47,494 nt of DNA from an uncultured Anaerolineales bacterium (GCA_937928015.1 CALFXA010000188.1:1-47494), one strand, 5' to 3'; positions 7,659 through 16,104 are shown, counted from the stretch's first letter. Numbers and translations: made by a program. The notes: generated by a model not told the origin, from the sequence alone.

Positions 7659-7688
7659 AAAGACGCCGCTGATCCCAGCGGCGTCTTT
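7659..7688. terminator. Bidirectional terminator between converging genes
   Basis: AAAGACGCCGCT (7659-7670), a 6-nt loop and AGCGGCGTCTTT (7677-7688) form a perfect 12-bp stem with A/T flanks. It separates the dioxygenase-like gene (plus) from the kinase gene (minus). Confidence 0.85.
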
Positions 7689-7692
7689 ATGT

Positions 7693-9513
7693 TTACGGGA
7701 TATACACTTCGCAACTGCCTGCATCCATCACGCAGCGGGCCACTTCCTCATCCTTCCATAGCACGCGGAACTGGTGGCTGTTCTCTTGCGTCGTCCAGAA
7801 GATCTGGCTGTCTGTAGCCTGACGGAACTGGATGACGTTCAGGTAGCCGCGTTTGCATTCGCGCGGATCAAGGTATGGGACGGCATTACCGTAGATCTTG
7901 AGCATCACGCAATAGCCATTGCGGATCTCGTCGAATTGCCCCTGCCAATTCCAGCCGCCGAAGTAATTTGGCAACACCTTTCCGTCGTCGTCCAGGCGCT
8001 CAAAGGCGAAGCCCGACATGGTGCGCGGTAGAGTCCCCTGGCTCAAGAGGACGAAGCTGCTTTCATTATAGAACAGGATAAAGTGCTGGCCGTCTGGATA
8101 TGTCACGGTTGCCTGGGGTGCGGGCGTCGAGCTGGGCAGGGGAGTCAACGTGACGGCCTCTGTTGACTCAAGCGTCGGGGTGGGTGTCTCGCTCGGGAGG
8201 GGAGTGGGGCTTGCCTCGGCCTGCGTGGGGACGGGCGTTAAGGTCAACGTAGGGACGCTGGTCATCGTCGGCGCGGGGGTGGAAGATGGCTCGCTCGTCG
8301 GGACCAGGCTTGGGGTCGAGGGCAGGGGAGTGGCCGAAGGGGCCGTCGGCAACAGGACAGGCAAGGGCAGGGAGGCAAAGAGTCCAGGGTTCGTGTACCA
8401 CAGTCCACCTGCGCCTGCCAGCAACAGGATCAACACAATCCACCACGGGAAGCTGCGGCGCTTTTCCTGCACAGGTTTCGCAGGGAGAGCCGCCTCTTGT
8501 GGCGGTGTAGCATGGACCGTGGGCGGCGGGGTCTGCGGGAGCACGGCCGCCATGCGTGTGGCCGGCGCAGGGCGCTTGGGGACGCCGCGCCGCGTGAGTT
8601 CGTCGATGGAGGTTTCGCTGCGGTGGATAGTCGGCACGTTGACGGGCAGGGGCGGCATCGGCAGCTTGGAGGGAATCTTCGTCACAGCCAGCGCCTTTTC
8701 GAGCGCGTCCATCAACTTTTCACCCGACTGGAAACGATCCTTGGGGTCTTTTTCCAGCGCCTTGAGCAGCACGGCCTCGACCTCCATCGGCAGGTCGGGG
8801 TTGATGCTGCGCGGGGCGGGCGGCTTGTTGGTGATGTGCTGCAAAGCCACGCTGGCGGGCGAGGGATCGTTGAACGGGACGATGCCTGTCAGGATTTCGT
8901 ACAAGATCACGCCGAAGGAATACAGGTCCGATTGGGGAATGGCGTCGGCGGAGCGGCGGGCCTGCTCGGGTGAGATGTAGTGCGGCGTGCCGAAGACATC
9001 ACCCATCGAGCCATCGCGGACTTCGAGCGCCATGCCAAAATCCCCAAGCACCACGCGACCATCACGAGCCACCAGCACATTGGACGGCTTCACGTCACGG
9101 TGGATCACACCCTGAGCGTGGGCATAATCGAGCGCGCCCGCAATGGAGCGGCCGATGCGCAGGATGTCGGCGATGGGCATCAATTCGCCCGCCTCGGCGT
9201 AATAGGACATGAGCGAAGCCAGGTCCTGGCCGTCGATGTATTCCATGGCGTAGTAATACAGGCCTGCTTGGTCGTCGGCGTAGTAGATTTGCAGGATGTT
9301 CTCGTGCCGCCACTGGGCCATCACCCGCGCTTCCTTGACGAAACGCTGGGCGTAATCGGGGTCTTTGCGATAACGGGAGTCGATCACCTTGATCGCCACG
9401 GGACGCTGCAACTTGACGTCCTGTCCGCGATAGACTTGCGCCATGCCGCCGCTGCCGATCAGCGATTCGACACGGAAGTTGCCGAGCAGTTTTCCAATCA
9501 AGGGGTCATTCAT
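7693..9513 (-). CDS. PknB-type Ser/Thr protein kinase with one membrane helix and an exported C-terminal domain
   Basis: A 606-residue kinase. The N-terminal domain carries the Gly loop GSGGMAQVY (about 20-28), VAIKVI lysine, HRDVKPSNVLV catalytic loop, DFGMA, and GTPHYISPEQ, so it should be active. After a Pro-rich juxtamembrane region comes one membrane helix (SFPWWIVLILLLAGAGGLWY), a long Pro/Thr/Ser exported linker, and a C-terminal domain of about 120 residues with several Cys and Trp residues that is probably the sensor. I chose the ATG at 9513 (MNDPLIGKLLGNF); it overlaps the stop of the upstream gene as ATGA, so the two proteins are translationally coupled. An upstream in-frame extension has no domain support. 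Confidence 0.9.
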   Translation of the reverse strand: MNDPLIGKLLGNFRVESLIGSGGMAQVYRGQDVKLQRPVAIKVIDSRYRKDPDYAQRFVKEARVMAQWRHENILQIYYADDQAGLYYYAMEYIDGQDLASLMSYYAEAGELMPIADILRIGRSIAGALDYAHAQGVIHRDVKPSNVLVARDGRVVLGDFGMALEVRDGSMGDVFGTPHYISPEQARRSADAIPQSDLYSFGVILYEILTGIVPFNDPSPASVALQHITNKPPAPRSINPDLPMEVEAVLLKALEKDPKDRFQSGEKLMDALEKALAVTKIPSKLPMPPLPVNVPTIHRSETSIDELTRRGVPKRPAPATRMAAVLPQTPPPTVHATPPQEAALPAKPVQEKRRSFPWWIVLILLLAGAGGLWYTNPGLFASLPLPVLLPTAPSATPLPSTPSLVPTSEPSSTPAPTMTSVPTLTLTPVPTQAEASPTPLPSETPTPTLESTEAVTLTPLPSSTPAPQATVTYPDGQHFILFYNESSFVLLSQGTLPRTMSGFAFERLDDDGKVLPNYFGGWNWQGQFDEIRNGYCVMLKIYGNAVPYLDPRECKRGYLNVIQFRQATDSQIFWTTQENSHQFRVLWKDEEVARCVMDAGSCEVYIP

Positions 9514-11945
9514 GAGCGGTTGTCTTTGAGGCGCGGAGTTTTGGCGGGCTGGGTCTCGCGGCTGGCGGTGGCGATGCGGATCAAGTCCTGAATGAAGGTA
9601 TTCATGCCGAGGGCATACGAGTCGAGGTAGTCCTGCGTGACGAGGCTGGCCAGGTCCTTGCGGCCTACGGCCAGCAGGGCCGCCACGTGCGGGCGGAAAT
9701 CGCGCAGGCTGACCTGCATTATACCGTTTGCATCGGTCATTATGCCCCAAACGAGCTGTTTCTTTTCGTTGTCGTCCTTGGCGGTGATGAAGCGCGTCAG
9801 CGAACTGGTCTTGGCCACTGCGCCGATGTTCGAGAAGACCTCCTGACCCTTGAGCAGGTTGTTGATCAACTCAAAGCGCTCGGGCACTTTGTCGAGCAGG
9901 CGCTGGACCGGGGTCGGCAGGTGCGCCAACAGTTTGATCGCGCCGACGCCAGCGCTTTGTCCCTGGCCTGCCACTTCCTTGGCGCGGCTCAGGTACATGC
10001 CGAAGCCCGCCAGCGAGGCCAGGTACAGGCGCTGATATTTGTCGAACTCCTCGTAATTGGCGGTTCGATCTCCGATGGCGGATTCATAGCGGTCGAGCGC
10101 ATGGATCGTGTACGCGTGCAGGTTGAGTAGATCCAGTTCGGCCAGCGGCACTTCGAGGTTGAGCGGATACAGGCGCTCGCGTGGACTGCGCTGGCTGGCG
10201 TCGATGGGGATCAGTAGGGAGGGATTGAGGTGGTTGGTGTTCTCGAGTCCATGCATAACAATCTGATAGGTGTCATCGCGGTTCTCGGCCAGTTTGCCCA
10301 ATTCCGCCAGCAGGGTGGGGGAGGGCTGATATGTGAACGCATGGATGGCGCGATATAACACCAACAGGTCGTTGATGGTCAATTGCAGGAGGTCGTTGCG
10401 TTGCTTGAATAACTTGCGCAGGCTCATGCAGGCCTTGACATTGACGCGCGCATTCTCTGCGCCGACCTCGGCTGAGATGTGCGGGGCCTGCTGGATCTCG
10501 GCCACGTCGGCTTCTTCGAGCGGCAGGGATAGGGGCGTGTACAGCCGCTGCGGGTCCGAGGCTGCGGGGCCGAGCAGCTTGAGGTAGCCCGCCCAGGAGA
10601 GCGCCTCGTTGGTGACGATCTCGGCCAGGGCCGCGCCCCAGGCGCCGTCGAAGAAGATATGCGACTGATCGAAGACAAAGGTCTCCTCGGTGTTGAAGAC
10701 CGTCAGCGGATGATCGCCGACGCCGCGTTCGGCCTGGCGCAGCTCGGAGAGCGGCAGGGCGCGCGTGCGCGTGTCCATGTTGAGCAGGATCGGCGCGAAG
10801 CGCAGCTTCTCGATGTCGCCGATCAACGCCGCGTTCAGGCGATGGCGCAGGCTCGGCAGGGCCTCGCGCTTGACGCGGGCCAGCGAGATCAGCCGCGCGG
10901 GTGAGCTTGCCTGGGAGCGCAGCATGCCCGCCACCTGGGCGCGGACGCGGTCCACGCGCATGGGCTTGGTCGTGCCAGGTTCGCAGACGGGCAGCAGGAA
11001 ATAATTTCCGTGCAGGATGATTGCGACGTTTGCCTGACTTAGATGATACGGGACGCGCGTCTCGCCATAGGGGCCAGGGTCGAGATAGGCCAGGATGGAC
11101 ATCTGGCGCTGATAAGCGGGCAGGTCGCTCTGGATGGCGGCATTCAGCTTCGAGGTCCAGATTGTGTGGAGCGGCTTGGGTAACGACTGGAGACGGGTCC
11201 CGATAAATTGGTCGAACTTGAAGCGGCGATAGCTGGGATAGTCCATCGCGGCAGCTTCGGCCTCGCGGCGATAGGGACGCTGACCCTCCCATTCACGGAA
11301 TAGTCCGCGATAGCGCGCCGCGGTCGGCATATCGTGCGTGACTTCTTCAAGCAGCGATAGCGAGACGCGTTCGTACCACTCGTTGGACAACAAGGCATTG
11401 AATTGATGAATGCAGGTGATGGCGGCCATGGCCCAGGCCGTGACGCGGTCCACATCGCTCAGGCGGATGCGGTGCTGGCGCAACATGCTGTCGAAGCCGT
11501 GTGTCTCGTTGGTGTGACGGGCCGTGTCTTCGCGCAGGGCGTAGTCTACGTAGAATTGCCAGGTGCCGTCGGGGAAGGAGGACTCGGGGTCCTTGCCCGC
11601 CAGCTTAAGCAGGTTTTGATAGCCCCAGATGATGGCGGCGGGCCCCGCAAACACGGCCCCAAACTGGACCTGGTCGAGGGCGCGCTTCACTTCCTGAAAG
11701 AGCGTGTTGACATCCTGATGGACCTTCTGCGGCGGCGGACGCAGCCCAGGCAGGCGTGCCAGTCCGCTCAGGATCATGCCAGGCACGTTGCCCGCAGGGA
11801 TGACCTGCGAGACCAGGTCCACCGCTTTGTCCACATCGGGCAGGGACAGGTGCGAGAGCTTCTCCACCGATAGCGTCTGCGCCACGTCGTGCAGATTCTT
11901 GGCAGTGAGGGTTGAGATGCGTTTGAGGTCGGCAGAGGAGTCCAT
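9510..11945 (-). CDS. Large protein of unknown function, distantly carnitine/choline acyltransferase-like, coupled to the kinase
   Basis: An 811-residue soluble protein, mostly helical, without signal peptide. The central part (about 300-460) contains a strand-rich stretch (YFLLPVCEPGTTKPMRV), a helix with RVKREALPSLRHRL and then TEETFVFDQSHIFFDGAWG. The order and spacing recall choline/carnitine acyltransferases, where FDKSLQ-like and EHS motifs follow. The EH catalytic pair is not evident, although HIFFDG itself fits the HxxxDG acyltransferase pattern. I therefore do not assign activity. It overlaps the kinase gene by 4 nt and may be its partner or substrate. I start it at 11945 because TATAAT lies 7 nt upstream; an in-frame ATG at 11972 lies upstream of that promoter. 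Confidence 0.6.
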   Translation of the reverse strand: MDSSADLKRISTLTAKNLHDVAQTLSVEKLSHLSLPDVDKAVDLVSQVIPAGNVPGMILSGLARLPGLRPPPQKVHQDVNTLFQEVKRALDQVQFGAVFAGPAAIIWGYQNLLKLAGKDPESSFPDGTWQFYVDYALREDTARHTNETHGFDSMLRQHRIRLSDVDRVTAWAMAAITCIHQFNALLSNEWYERVSLSLLEEVTHDMPTAARYRGLFREWEGQRPYRREAEAAAMDYPSYRRFKFDQFIGTRLQSLPKPLHTIWTSKLNAAIQSDLPAYQRQMSILAYLDPGPYGETRVPYHLSQANVAIILHGNYFLLPVCEPGTTKPMRVDRVRAQVAGMLRSQASSPARLISLARVKREALPSLRHRLNAALIGDIEKLRFAPILLNMDTRTRALPLSELRQAERGVGDHPLTVFNTEETFVFDQSHIFFDGAWGAALAEIVTNEALSWAGYLKLLGPAASDPQRLYTPLSLPLEEADVAEIQQAPHISAEVGAENARVNVKACMSLRKLFKQRNDLLQLTINDLLVLYRAIHAFTYQPSPTLLAELGKLAENRDDTYQIVMHGLENTNHLNPSLLIPIDASQRSPRERLYPLNLEVPLAELDLLNLHAYTIHALDRYESAIGDRTANYEEFDKYQRLYLASLAGFGMYLSRAKEVAGQGQSAGVGAIKLLAHLPTPVQRLLDKVPERFELINNLLKGQEVFSNIGAVAKTSSLTRFITAKDDNEKKQLVWGIMTDANGIMQVSLRDFRPHVAALLAVGRKDLASLVTQDYLDSYALGMNTFIQDLIRIATASRETQPAKTPRLKDNRS

Positions 11946-11952
11946 TGGAACG

Positions 11953-11958
11953 ATTATA
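11953..11958 (-). promoter_or_regulatory. -10 element TATAAT 7 nt before ATG (leaderless start)
   Basis: Minus-strand TATAAT at 11958-11953, then CGTTCCA and ATG at 11945. No good -35 is visible. Confidence 0.5.
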
Positions 11959-12052
11959 GTGTAAGTCCGCACAAAGGAAGCAGTATGTTTTTCCTATTGA
12001 CGCAGGGCGAATCTCGCAGGCTGCATTCGCATGATGTACGGCCGTATCTTTT

Positions 12053-12081
12053 TTGACAAAACAGCGACTTGTGCTTAAACA
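12053..12081 (+). promoter_or_regulatory. Sigma70-type promoter of the ferredoxin gene
   Basis: TTGACA (12053-12058), 17-nt spacer, TAAACA (12076-12081), about 43 nt upstream of the ferredoxin ATG. Confidence 0.6.
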
Positions 12082-12123
12082 CCCTCACTCGACCGCGAGA
12101 GGGAATCGCCAAAGGAGAACCTC

Positions 12124-12495
12124 ATGACCCACGTAATTACCAGCCTGTGCCTGCGCGACAACGGATGTTCCGAAGTTTGCCCCGTGGAATGCATCCAACC
12201 CGGGGACCCGAATGCGGGCTGGCCGACCTATTACATCGATCCCGCCACCTGCATCGACTGCGGCGCCTGCGTGCCCGAGTGCCCGTACCGCGCCATCTTC
12301 CCGTTGGATGAGGTCCCCGCGGCCTTCCGCGCCCAGGGCGGGGAGGTGCTCAACGCGCCTGGACTCTCGGGCCAATATGACGGCGTCAATCACCGCGGCG
12401 ATGCCGTGAGCCTGTCCACGACGCGTGTCCTCGGGGCAGGGGAGGTGGTGGACCTGCGTCCGAGCATTCAGGACAATGCAGCATTTTACGGATAA
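12124..12495 (+). CDS. Seven-iron-type (3Fe-4S/4Fe-4S) ferredoxin
   Basis: A 123-residue electron carrier with SD AGGAG before its ATG. Cys9, Cys15, Cys19 and Cys23 (LCLRDNGCSEVCPVECI) form the first cluster site and Cys43, Cys46, Cys49 and Cys53 (CIDCGACVPECP) the second. The first set has the irregular spacing of seven-iron ferredoxins rather than CxxCxxC. The C-terminal 60 residues, after AIFPLDEVP, carry no cysteine and are longer than in the smallest members. It is a single gene between its own promoter and a strong terminator, so its redox partner cannot be inferred from context. Confidence 0.9.
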   Translation: MTHVITSLCLRDNGCSEVCPVECIQPGDPNAGWPTYYIDPATCIDCGACVPECPYRAIFPLDEVPAAFRAQGGEVLNAPGLSGQYDGVNHRGDAVSLSTTRVLGAGEVVDLRPSIQDNAAFYG

Positions 12496-12504
12496 TAAAA
12501 ATAG

Positions 12505-12537
12505 AAATGAGGCGCATCTGCAAGATGCGCCTCATTT
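12505..12537. terminator. Bidirectional terminator between ferredoxin and recombinase genes
   Basis: AAATGAGGCGCATC (12505-12518), loop TGCAA, GATGCGCCTCATTT (12524-12537): a perfect 14-bp stem with A/T runs on both sides, between converging genes. Confidence 0.85.
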
Positions 12538-12560
12538 AGTTTATAGACAGGGCAGGGGAG

Positions 12561-13586
12561 TTACTTCTTCTTCCGTTCGAAGGCCTCGTAGTAGGCCTTG
12601 TCCAGTTCTTCGTTCGACAGGTGGGTATACCGCTGCGTGACCTGGATGTTCTTGTGGCGCGCCAGTTCCTGGGCGATACGCAGGTTGCCCGTGGTCTGCA
12701 GGACCGAGGTGACAAAGTAATGGCGGAAGGAGTGGGGCGTGATCTTGCCGACCAGTTCCTGACCGAGGAACTGCGCCACCCGTTCCTTGACGATGTTGCG
12801 TCCCGTGGTGGGCGTCATCGGCTTGACCTTTTTGCCCGCGCCCTTGTCGTGACGGGCGAAGAGCGGCAGGGCGGAGAGTTGCCTGCCCGAGTTGCCGTCG
12901 AGGGTGGCGCGCTGGGCGAGGTAGTCGCGGATGGACTGGATCGAGCGCGAGGTGAAGCGGATCACGGCCTGCTTATCGCCCTTGCCGATGATGATGGCGC
13001 GCTGCTCGTTCCAGTCGATGTCGCCGCGCCTGAGTTTGCAGGCCTCGTGGACGCGCAGGCCCGTATCCGCCAGAGTCAGCAGGAAGGCCCGGTCACGGTA
13101 TGCGCGTAACCGAACGATAGGGGTGTCTTCGGCGGCCTCAGGCACAGAAATCGTCAGATTTTCGACATTTTCCACCTGTTCCAACAGGCGTTCGATGTCC
13201 TCGGTGGGGAACTGCGGGAAGCGCACGCCTGGACGGCGCGAACGTTGTCGTATAAGCACGCGCACACGGGACTGGTTGATGGGCACCAAGCGCTCCGAGT
13301 CGACGAACTCGAAGAAGCCCTTGACGGCCTGCAGGTACATTTGCTCGGTGGCGGGGGCGTAGACCTTGAGATGTTCCGCCAGCGGAGAGATCAGATCTTC
13401 TGTGAGGTTTTCAGCGGGGGTGCTCTCGGGGTCGAGGGAATTTTTTCGGAGCACATCGCTGAAGGCGTGCAGGGCGTTCTTATACGCAAGCATGGTGGGC
13501 CTGCTGCGCGCCAGCTTCACCATGTCCAAATACCTGCGCATCGCATCTGCAATCGTCATGGTCTGCGGGTGGACGGGAGTGGACAT
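12561..13586 (-). CDS. Xer-type tyrosine recombinase
   Basis: A 341-residue recombinase: N-terminal SAM-like DNA-binding domain (about 10-120) and catalytic domain. The catalytic set is complete: Arg in TGLRVHE, Lys in GKGDKQ, HSFRH (His and Arg), LARHKN and the nucleophile in RYTHLS. The C-terminus is Lys-rich. Size and organisation fit chromosomal Xer recombinases or simple integrases. No other mobile-element gene is nearby. Immediately upstream lie a TTGACA-16-TATAAT promoter with a leaderless ATG and a perfect 11-6-11 palindrome of dif layout (13622-13649). I therefore favour a chromosome-dimer resolution Xer encoded beside its site, as is known for XerS/difSL. An integron or phage integrase remains possible. 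Confidence 0.85.
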   Translation of the reverse strand: MSTPVHPQTMTIADAMRRYLDMVKLARSRPTMLAYKNALHAFSDVLRKNSLDPESTPAENLTEDLISPLAEHLKVYAPATEQMYLQAVKGFFEFVDSERLVPINQSRVRVLIRQRSRRPGVRFPQFPTEDIERLLEQVENVENLTISVPEAAEDTPIVRLRAYRDRAFLLTLADTGLRVHEACKLRRGDIDWNEQRAIIIGKGDKQAVIRFTSRSIQSIRDYLAQRATLDGNSGRQLSALPLFARHDKGAGKKVKPMTPTTGRNIVKERVAQFLGQELVGKITPHSFRHYFVTSVLQTTGNLRIAQELARHKNIQVTQRYTHLSNEELDKAYYEAFERKKK

Positions 13587-13592
13587 GCCCTC

Positions 13593-13620
13593 ATTATAGG
13601 GGTTTTCCTGGACTTGTCAA
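13593..13620 (-). promoter_or_regulatory. Promoter of the recombinase gene
   Basis: Minus-strand TTGACA (13620-13615), 16-nt spacer, TATAAT (13598-13593), then 6 nt to ATG at 13586. This is the best-formed leaderless promoter in the window. Confidence 0.75.
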
Positions 13621-13621
13621 T

Positions 13622-13649
13622 GTTTTCGATAATAATACTTATCGAAAAC
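13622..13649. other. dif-like recombination site (28-bp palindrome, 11-6-11)
   Basis: GTTTTCGATAA (13622-13632), centre TAATAC, TTATCGAAAAC (13639-13649). Bacterial dif sites have exactly this layout, with 11-bp arms ending ATAA and starting TTAT around a 6-bp centre. It starts one base from the -35 hexamer of the adjacent recombinase promoter. An alternative is an operator for autoregulation of that gene; the two roles are not exclusive. Confidence 0.6.
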
Positions 13650-13727
13650 AAAAGGGTAAAAAGAAGGAAAATGAGCGCAAGGGCGCTCCCCCACTCGTGC
13701 GCCTTCCGTCCTTGTGAGCCGAAGCGC

Positions 13728-13801
13728 AGCGCAGGCGAAGCAATCTCCTAATCAACATGGGGGTCGCTTCGTCGGCCTTACGGCCTCCTCGCAATGACGG
13801 T
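13728..13801. repeat. Dispersed palindromic repeat, family 1 (element 2)
   Basis: GAAGCAATCTC at 13737-13747 and CCTCGCAATGACGG at 13788-13801, with GTCGGCCTTACGGCC between. It fills part of the space between the recombinase and the STAND gene; the rest of that space holds a short GAGCGC/GCGCTC stem at about 13673 and no gene. Confidence 0.7.
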
Positions 13802-13820
13802 GAGATGACTCTCCCCCACC

Positions 13821-13979
13821 CTACTCCAGCGCGCCCCATCCCTTGAGTTTGTTCCTGGCCCATTCCTGAGTGGGCGATTCGATGGCTTCATAAATGAGCA
13901 GCGCTTGTTTCATAAGTTGAATCCCACGCTCCTTCTCTCCCAGCCCATACAGCGTGTTTCCCATATTTGCCAGGGCATT
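13821..13979 (-). pseudogene. Displaced C-terminal end of the STAND ATPase (frameshifted)
   Basis: In the frame one base off from the upstream gene, 52 codons read as a third TPR unit (ANMGNTLYGLGEKERGIQL, then KQALLIYEAI) and stop at TAG 13823-13821. It follows directly from the GDRRGE-coding stretch and repeats the pattern of the two preceding TPRs. One missing G near 13980-13982 explains the break. Confidence 0.8.
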
Positions 13980-15586
13980 GCCTCGCCGCGGCGGTCCCCA
14001 ATTTCGCAGGCAATCAACAATGCTTGCTCGTAGAATTCGACGGCTTTGCGAGTCTCCCCCAAGGAATAATAGGCACCTCCTAGGTTACCTAGGTCGGCCC
14101 CTTCCCCGCGGCGGTCCCCGATCTCGCGGTCGATCAGCAGCGCTTGCTCGTAGAGCTCGATGGCTTTGCGAGCCTCCCCCAAGGCCGCATGTGCTAATCC
14201 CAGGTTGCCCAGATGAATGCTCTCATACTGCCTATCCTTGATCGTACGCGCCGATTCCACGGCGTTCTGCAGCCAGTCGGCCTTTTGCCCGGGCGGCAGG
14301 CGTAGGTCCAGGCAGTACGTTCCAGCAGAAGGAAATCGCATGGTTAGCTCTGCAATTTCAGGGTCCTCCACCTCTCTGGCAAGCCAGGCTTGCGCCGCGC
14401 GGATATGGTCCCATTCCCCATCGAACAGGCCCAGTCCTTGCAGAATTTTATCGTTGCCTGCCAGGTAGAGTTCATCTGCCGCAGTCATCACGTCCATGAA
14501 ATGTCTGGCGTGTCGAATGTGGGCAGTCCGTTCCTCGCCTGCTTCCATGCGTTTGCGCGCGTATTCGGCCAGCAGGTCATGCAGCTCGTAGCGCGCGGTC
14601 GTTTCGTTATAGTCCAGCAGGCTGTAGCGCATGAACAAGCCGAGAGATTGGGCTGCTGCGGTTTCGTTCATGTCCCATAAAGCGGCGGCAGAGACTTCCA
14701 TAAATGAGGCTGTGAACACGCCCAGCGTCCGCCAGCGTGTTTTGTCCTCATCCTTCAACTGGTTGTAACTTAGTTCGAAGATTGCCAGCAGGTCAGGCTC
14801 GCCCAGCAGGTCGGCCTGTGTGCGGCTGGTGTGCAGGGTCTCCAGGCGTTGGCGGATGTCGGTCAATTGGGCCAGGTAGGTCTCCACCTTCCAATTCGAG
14901 TTGACTTGCAGGAAACTGCCCGCGATGCGCAGGGCCAGGGGCAGATTTCCGCAGGCCCTGGCCAACTCCGAGGCGTGCGAATCCGCGCGCGGGCAAAGGG
15001 TCCGCAGGAAATCCTGGGCTTCCTGCTCGGTCAACACGCCTAGTTTATGCGAGGTCAAGCCCGCCACGGGGAAGGTCCAGCGCGAGGTGACCAGCATGGC
15101 GCAGCCCTCGGGCGGGCGCAATAGCGCGATCTGCTCGGCCGAACGGGCGTTGTCGAAGAACAGCAGGGCGCGCTTCCCATGCAGCACGGATTGATACGCC
15201 CCTTGCATGTTCTGCTCGTCCAGGGCGCGCAGGTCCGCGGTCGGCTCGAAAGACAGGATCACATGCCGCACGATGTCCACGGCACTCAGCGGCGCTGTGG
15301 TGCCTTTCAGGTCGAGGTAGATATGCGCGTCGGAATATTTCTTCGTGAGTTGATGGGCGACGACCAGTCCCAGAGCCGTCTTGCCGATGCCGCCCAGGCC
15401 TATCAGCCCGCTGAGGGTCGCGCCTCTGCCCTTCTCGAAGTCGGCCAAAATGTCCTGGATCTGCGTCTCACGGCCCGTGAAGTCCGCGGGCGGTTGGGGA
15501 AGTTGATAAATGCGCGGGGAAGTCGTCGTAACCGCGCCTGATGATTTCGATAAAGCACTCTCGACTCGACGGAGAATCCTGACCAT
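13910..15586 (-). CDS. NB-ARC/TPR STAND ATPase, C-terminus frameshifted
   Basis: 558 residues in the uninterrupted frame. Residues 30-60 hold a linker (PPADFTGRE), then NB-ARC: P-loop GLGGIGKTA, Walker B ALLFFDN, VTSRW sensor, GNLPLALRIAG (GLPL motif) and a winged-helix region ending ELHDLLAEYARKRM. TPR-like helices follow, including two near-identical units with EIGDRRGE. After the third EIGDRRGE the frame continues only 20 atypical residues (MPWQIWETRC...), while the expected TPR continues in another frame to 13821. Restored, the protein would be about 588 residues. Such ATPases oligomerise on sensing a signal and often serve in regulation or defence. It begins 3 nt after the stop of the helical partner gene, with overlapping SD. 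Confidence 0.85.
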   Translation of the reverse strand: MVRILRRVESALSKSSGAVTTTSPRIYQLPQPPADFTGRETQIQDILADFEKGRGATLSGLIGLGGIGKTALGLVVAHQLTKKYSDAHIYLDLKGTTAPLSAVDIVRHVILSFEPTADLRALDEQNMQGAYQSVLHGKRALLFFDNARSAEQIALLRPPEGCAMLVTSRWTFPVAGLTSHKLGVLTEQEAQDFLRTLCPRADSHASELARACGNLPLALRIAGSFLQVNSNWKVETYLAQLTDIRQRLETLHTSRTQADLLGEPDLLAIFELSYNQLKDEDKTRWRTLGVFTASFMEVSAAALWDMNETAAAQSLGLFMRYSLLDYNETTARYELHDLLAEYARKRMEAGEERTAHIRHARHFMDVMTAADELYLAGNDKILQGLGLFDGEWDHIRAAQAWLAREVEDPEIAELTMRFPSAGTYCLDLRLPPGQKADWLQNAVESARTIKDRQYESIHLGNLGLAHAALGEARKAIELYEQALLIDREIGDRRGEGADLGNLGGAYYSLGETRKAVEFYEQALLIACEIGDRRGEAMPWQIWETRCMGWERRSVGFNL

Positions 15587-15589
15587 CTC

Positions 15590-16054
15590 CTACTGCGCTC
15601 TTTCCCCCTTCAAATCTGCCAACGCGCGGACATTTTCGCGGAAGGTCTCATCCACCAATGCAAGTTCTTCTGTCAGCAGGTCAACGTAAAACCGAACGGC
15701 AAGGTCCGCACGTTCTGTTGGGGAGATTTTCTTAAATTCAGAAAGCAAAACTTCCCTTAAAACAGCAGGAAAATCTGGTGTGGTTGGATGGTCGTAAAAT
15801 TTCCCCACGGCATCCTTCAGTACGGGTCGATCCTTTTGCTCAAGGTCAACAAAAATGGACTTGGCAAGGTCCTGATCGCCAAATTCCTTGATGAAGCGCT
15901 CTTCAGTTATCTGCAAGGCCTGAACAATATCTTGGGCCTTATCGTACTCGCCCCGCAGTTCGTCGATGAAATCTTCGCCAAGCTTGCTCTTGACGAAATT
16001 CTCCAAAATTGCCAGGCTGAGCTTTCCTAGTTTTCGTGCGCTGATATCTGCCAT
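15590..16054 (-). CDS. Small all-helical protein paired with the STAND ATPase; function unknown
   Basis: A 154-residue protein with high helix content, no signal peptide and no recognised domain. Leu-rich amphipathic stretches dominate (SLAILENFVKSKLGEDF, VRFYVDLLTEELALVDETF). Start at 16054 (MADISARKLGK) is preceded by GGGGAG; an upstream in-frame start has no domain support. It is immediately upstream of the NB-ARC gene, 3 nt apart, so the two are one transcript. Small helical proteins in this position can act as adaptor or effector domains split from the STAND protein. That is inference only. Confidence 0.7.
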   Translation of the reverse strand: MADISARKLGKLSLAILENFVKSKLGEDFIDELRGEYDKAQDIVQALQITEERFIKEFGDQDLAKSIFVDLEQKDRPVLKDAVGKFYDHPTTPDFPAVLREVLLSEFKKISPTERADLAVRFYVDLLTEELALVDETFRENVRALADLKGERAQ

Positions 16055-16104
16055 ACACCACTCCCCTGCTCCGCGAGCAGAAGTCCAAGAAACCCGATGT
16101 CTCC

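Noticed and set aside
12561..13820. Prophage or integrative element around the tyrosine recombinase
   Set aside because: No phage, transfer or cargo genes and no direct-repeat attachment sites nearby; the adjacent site is a palindrome of dif layout.
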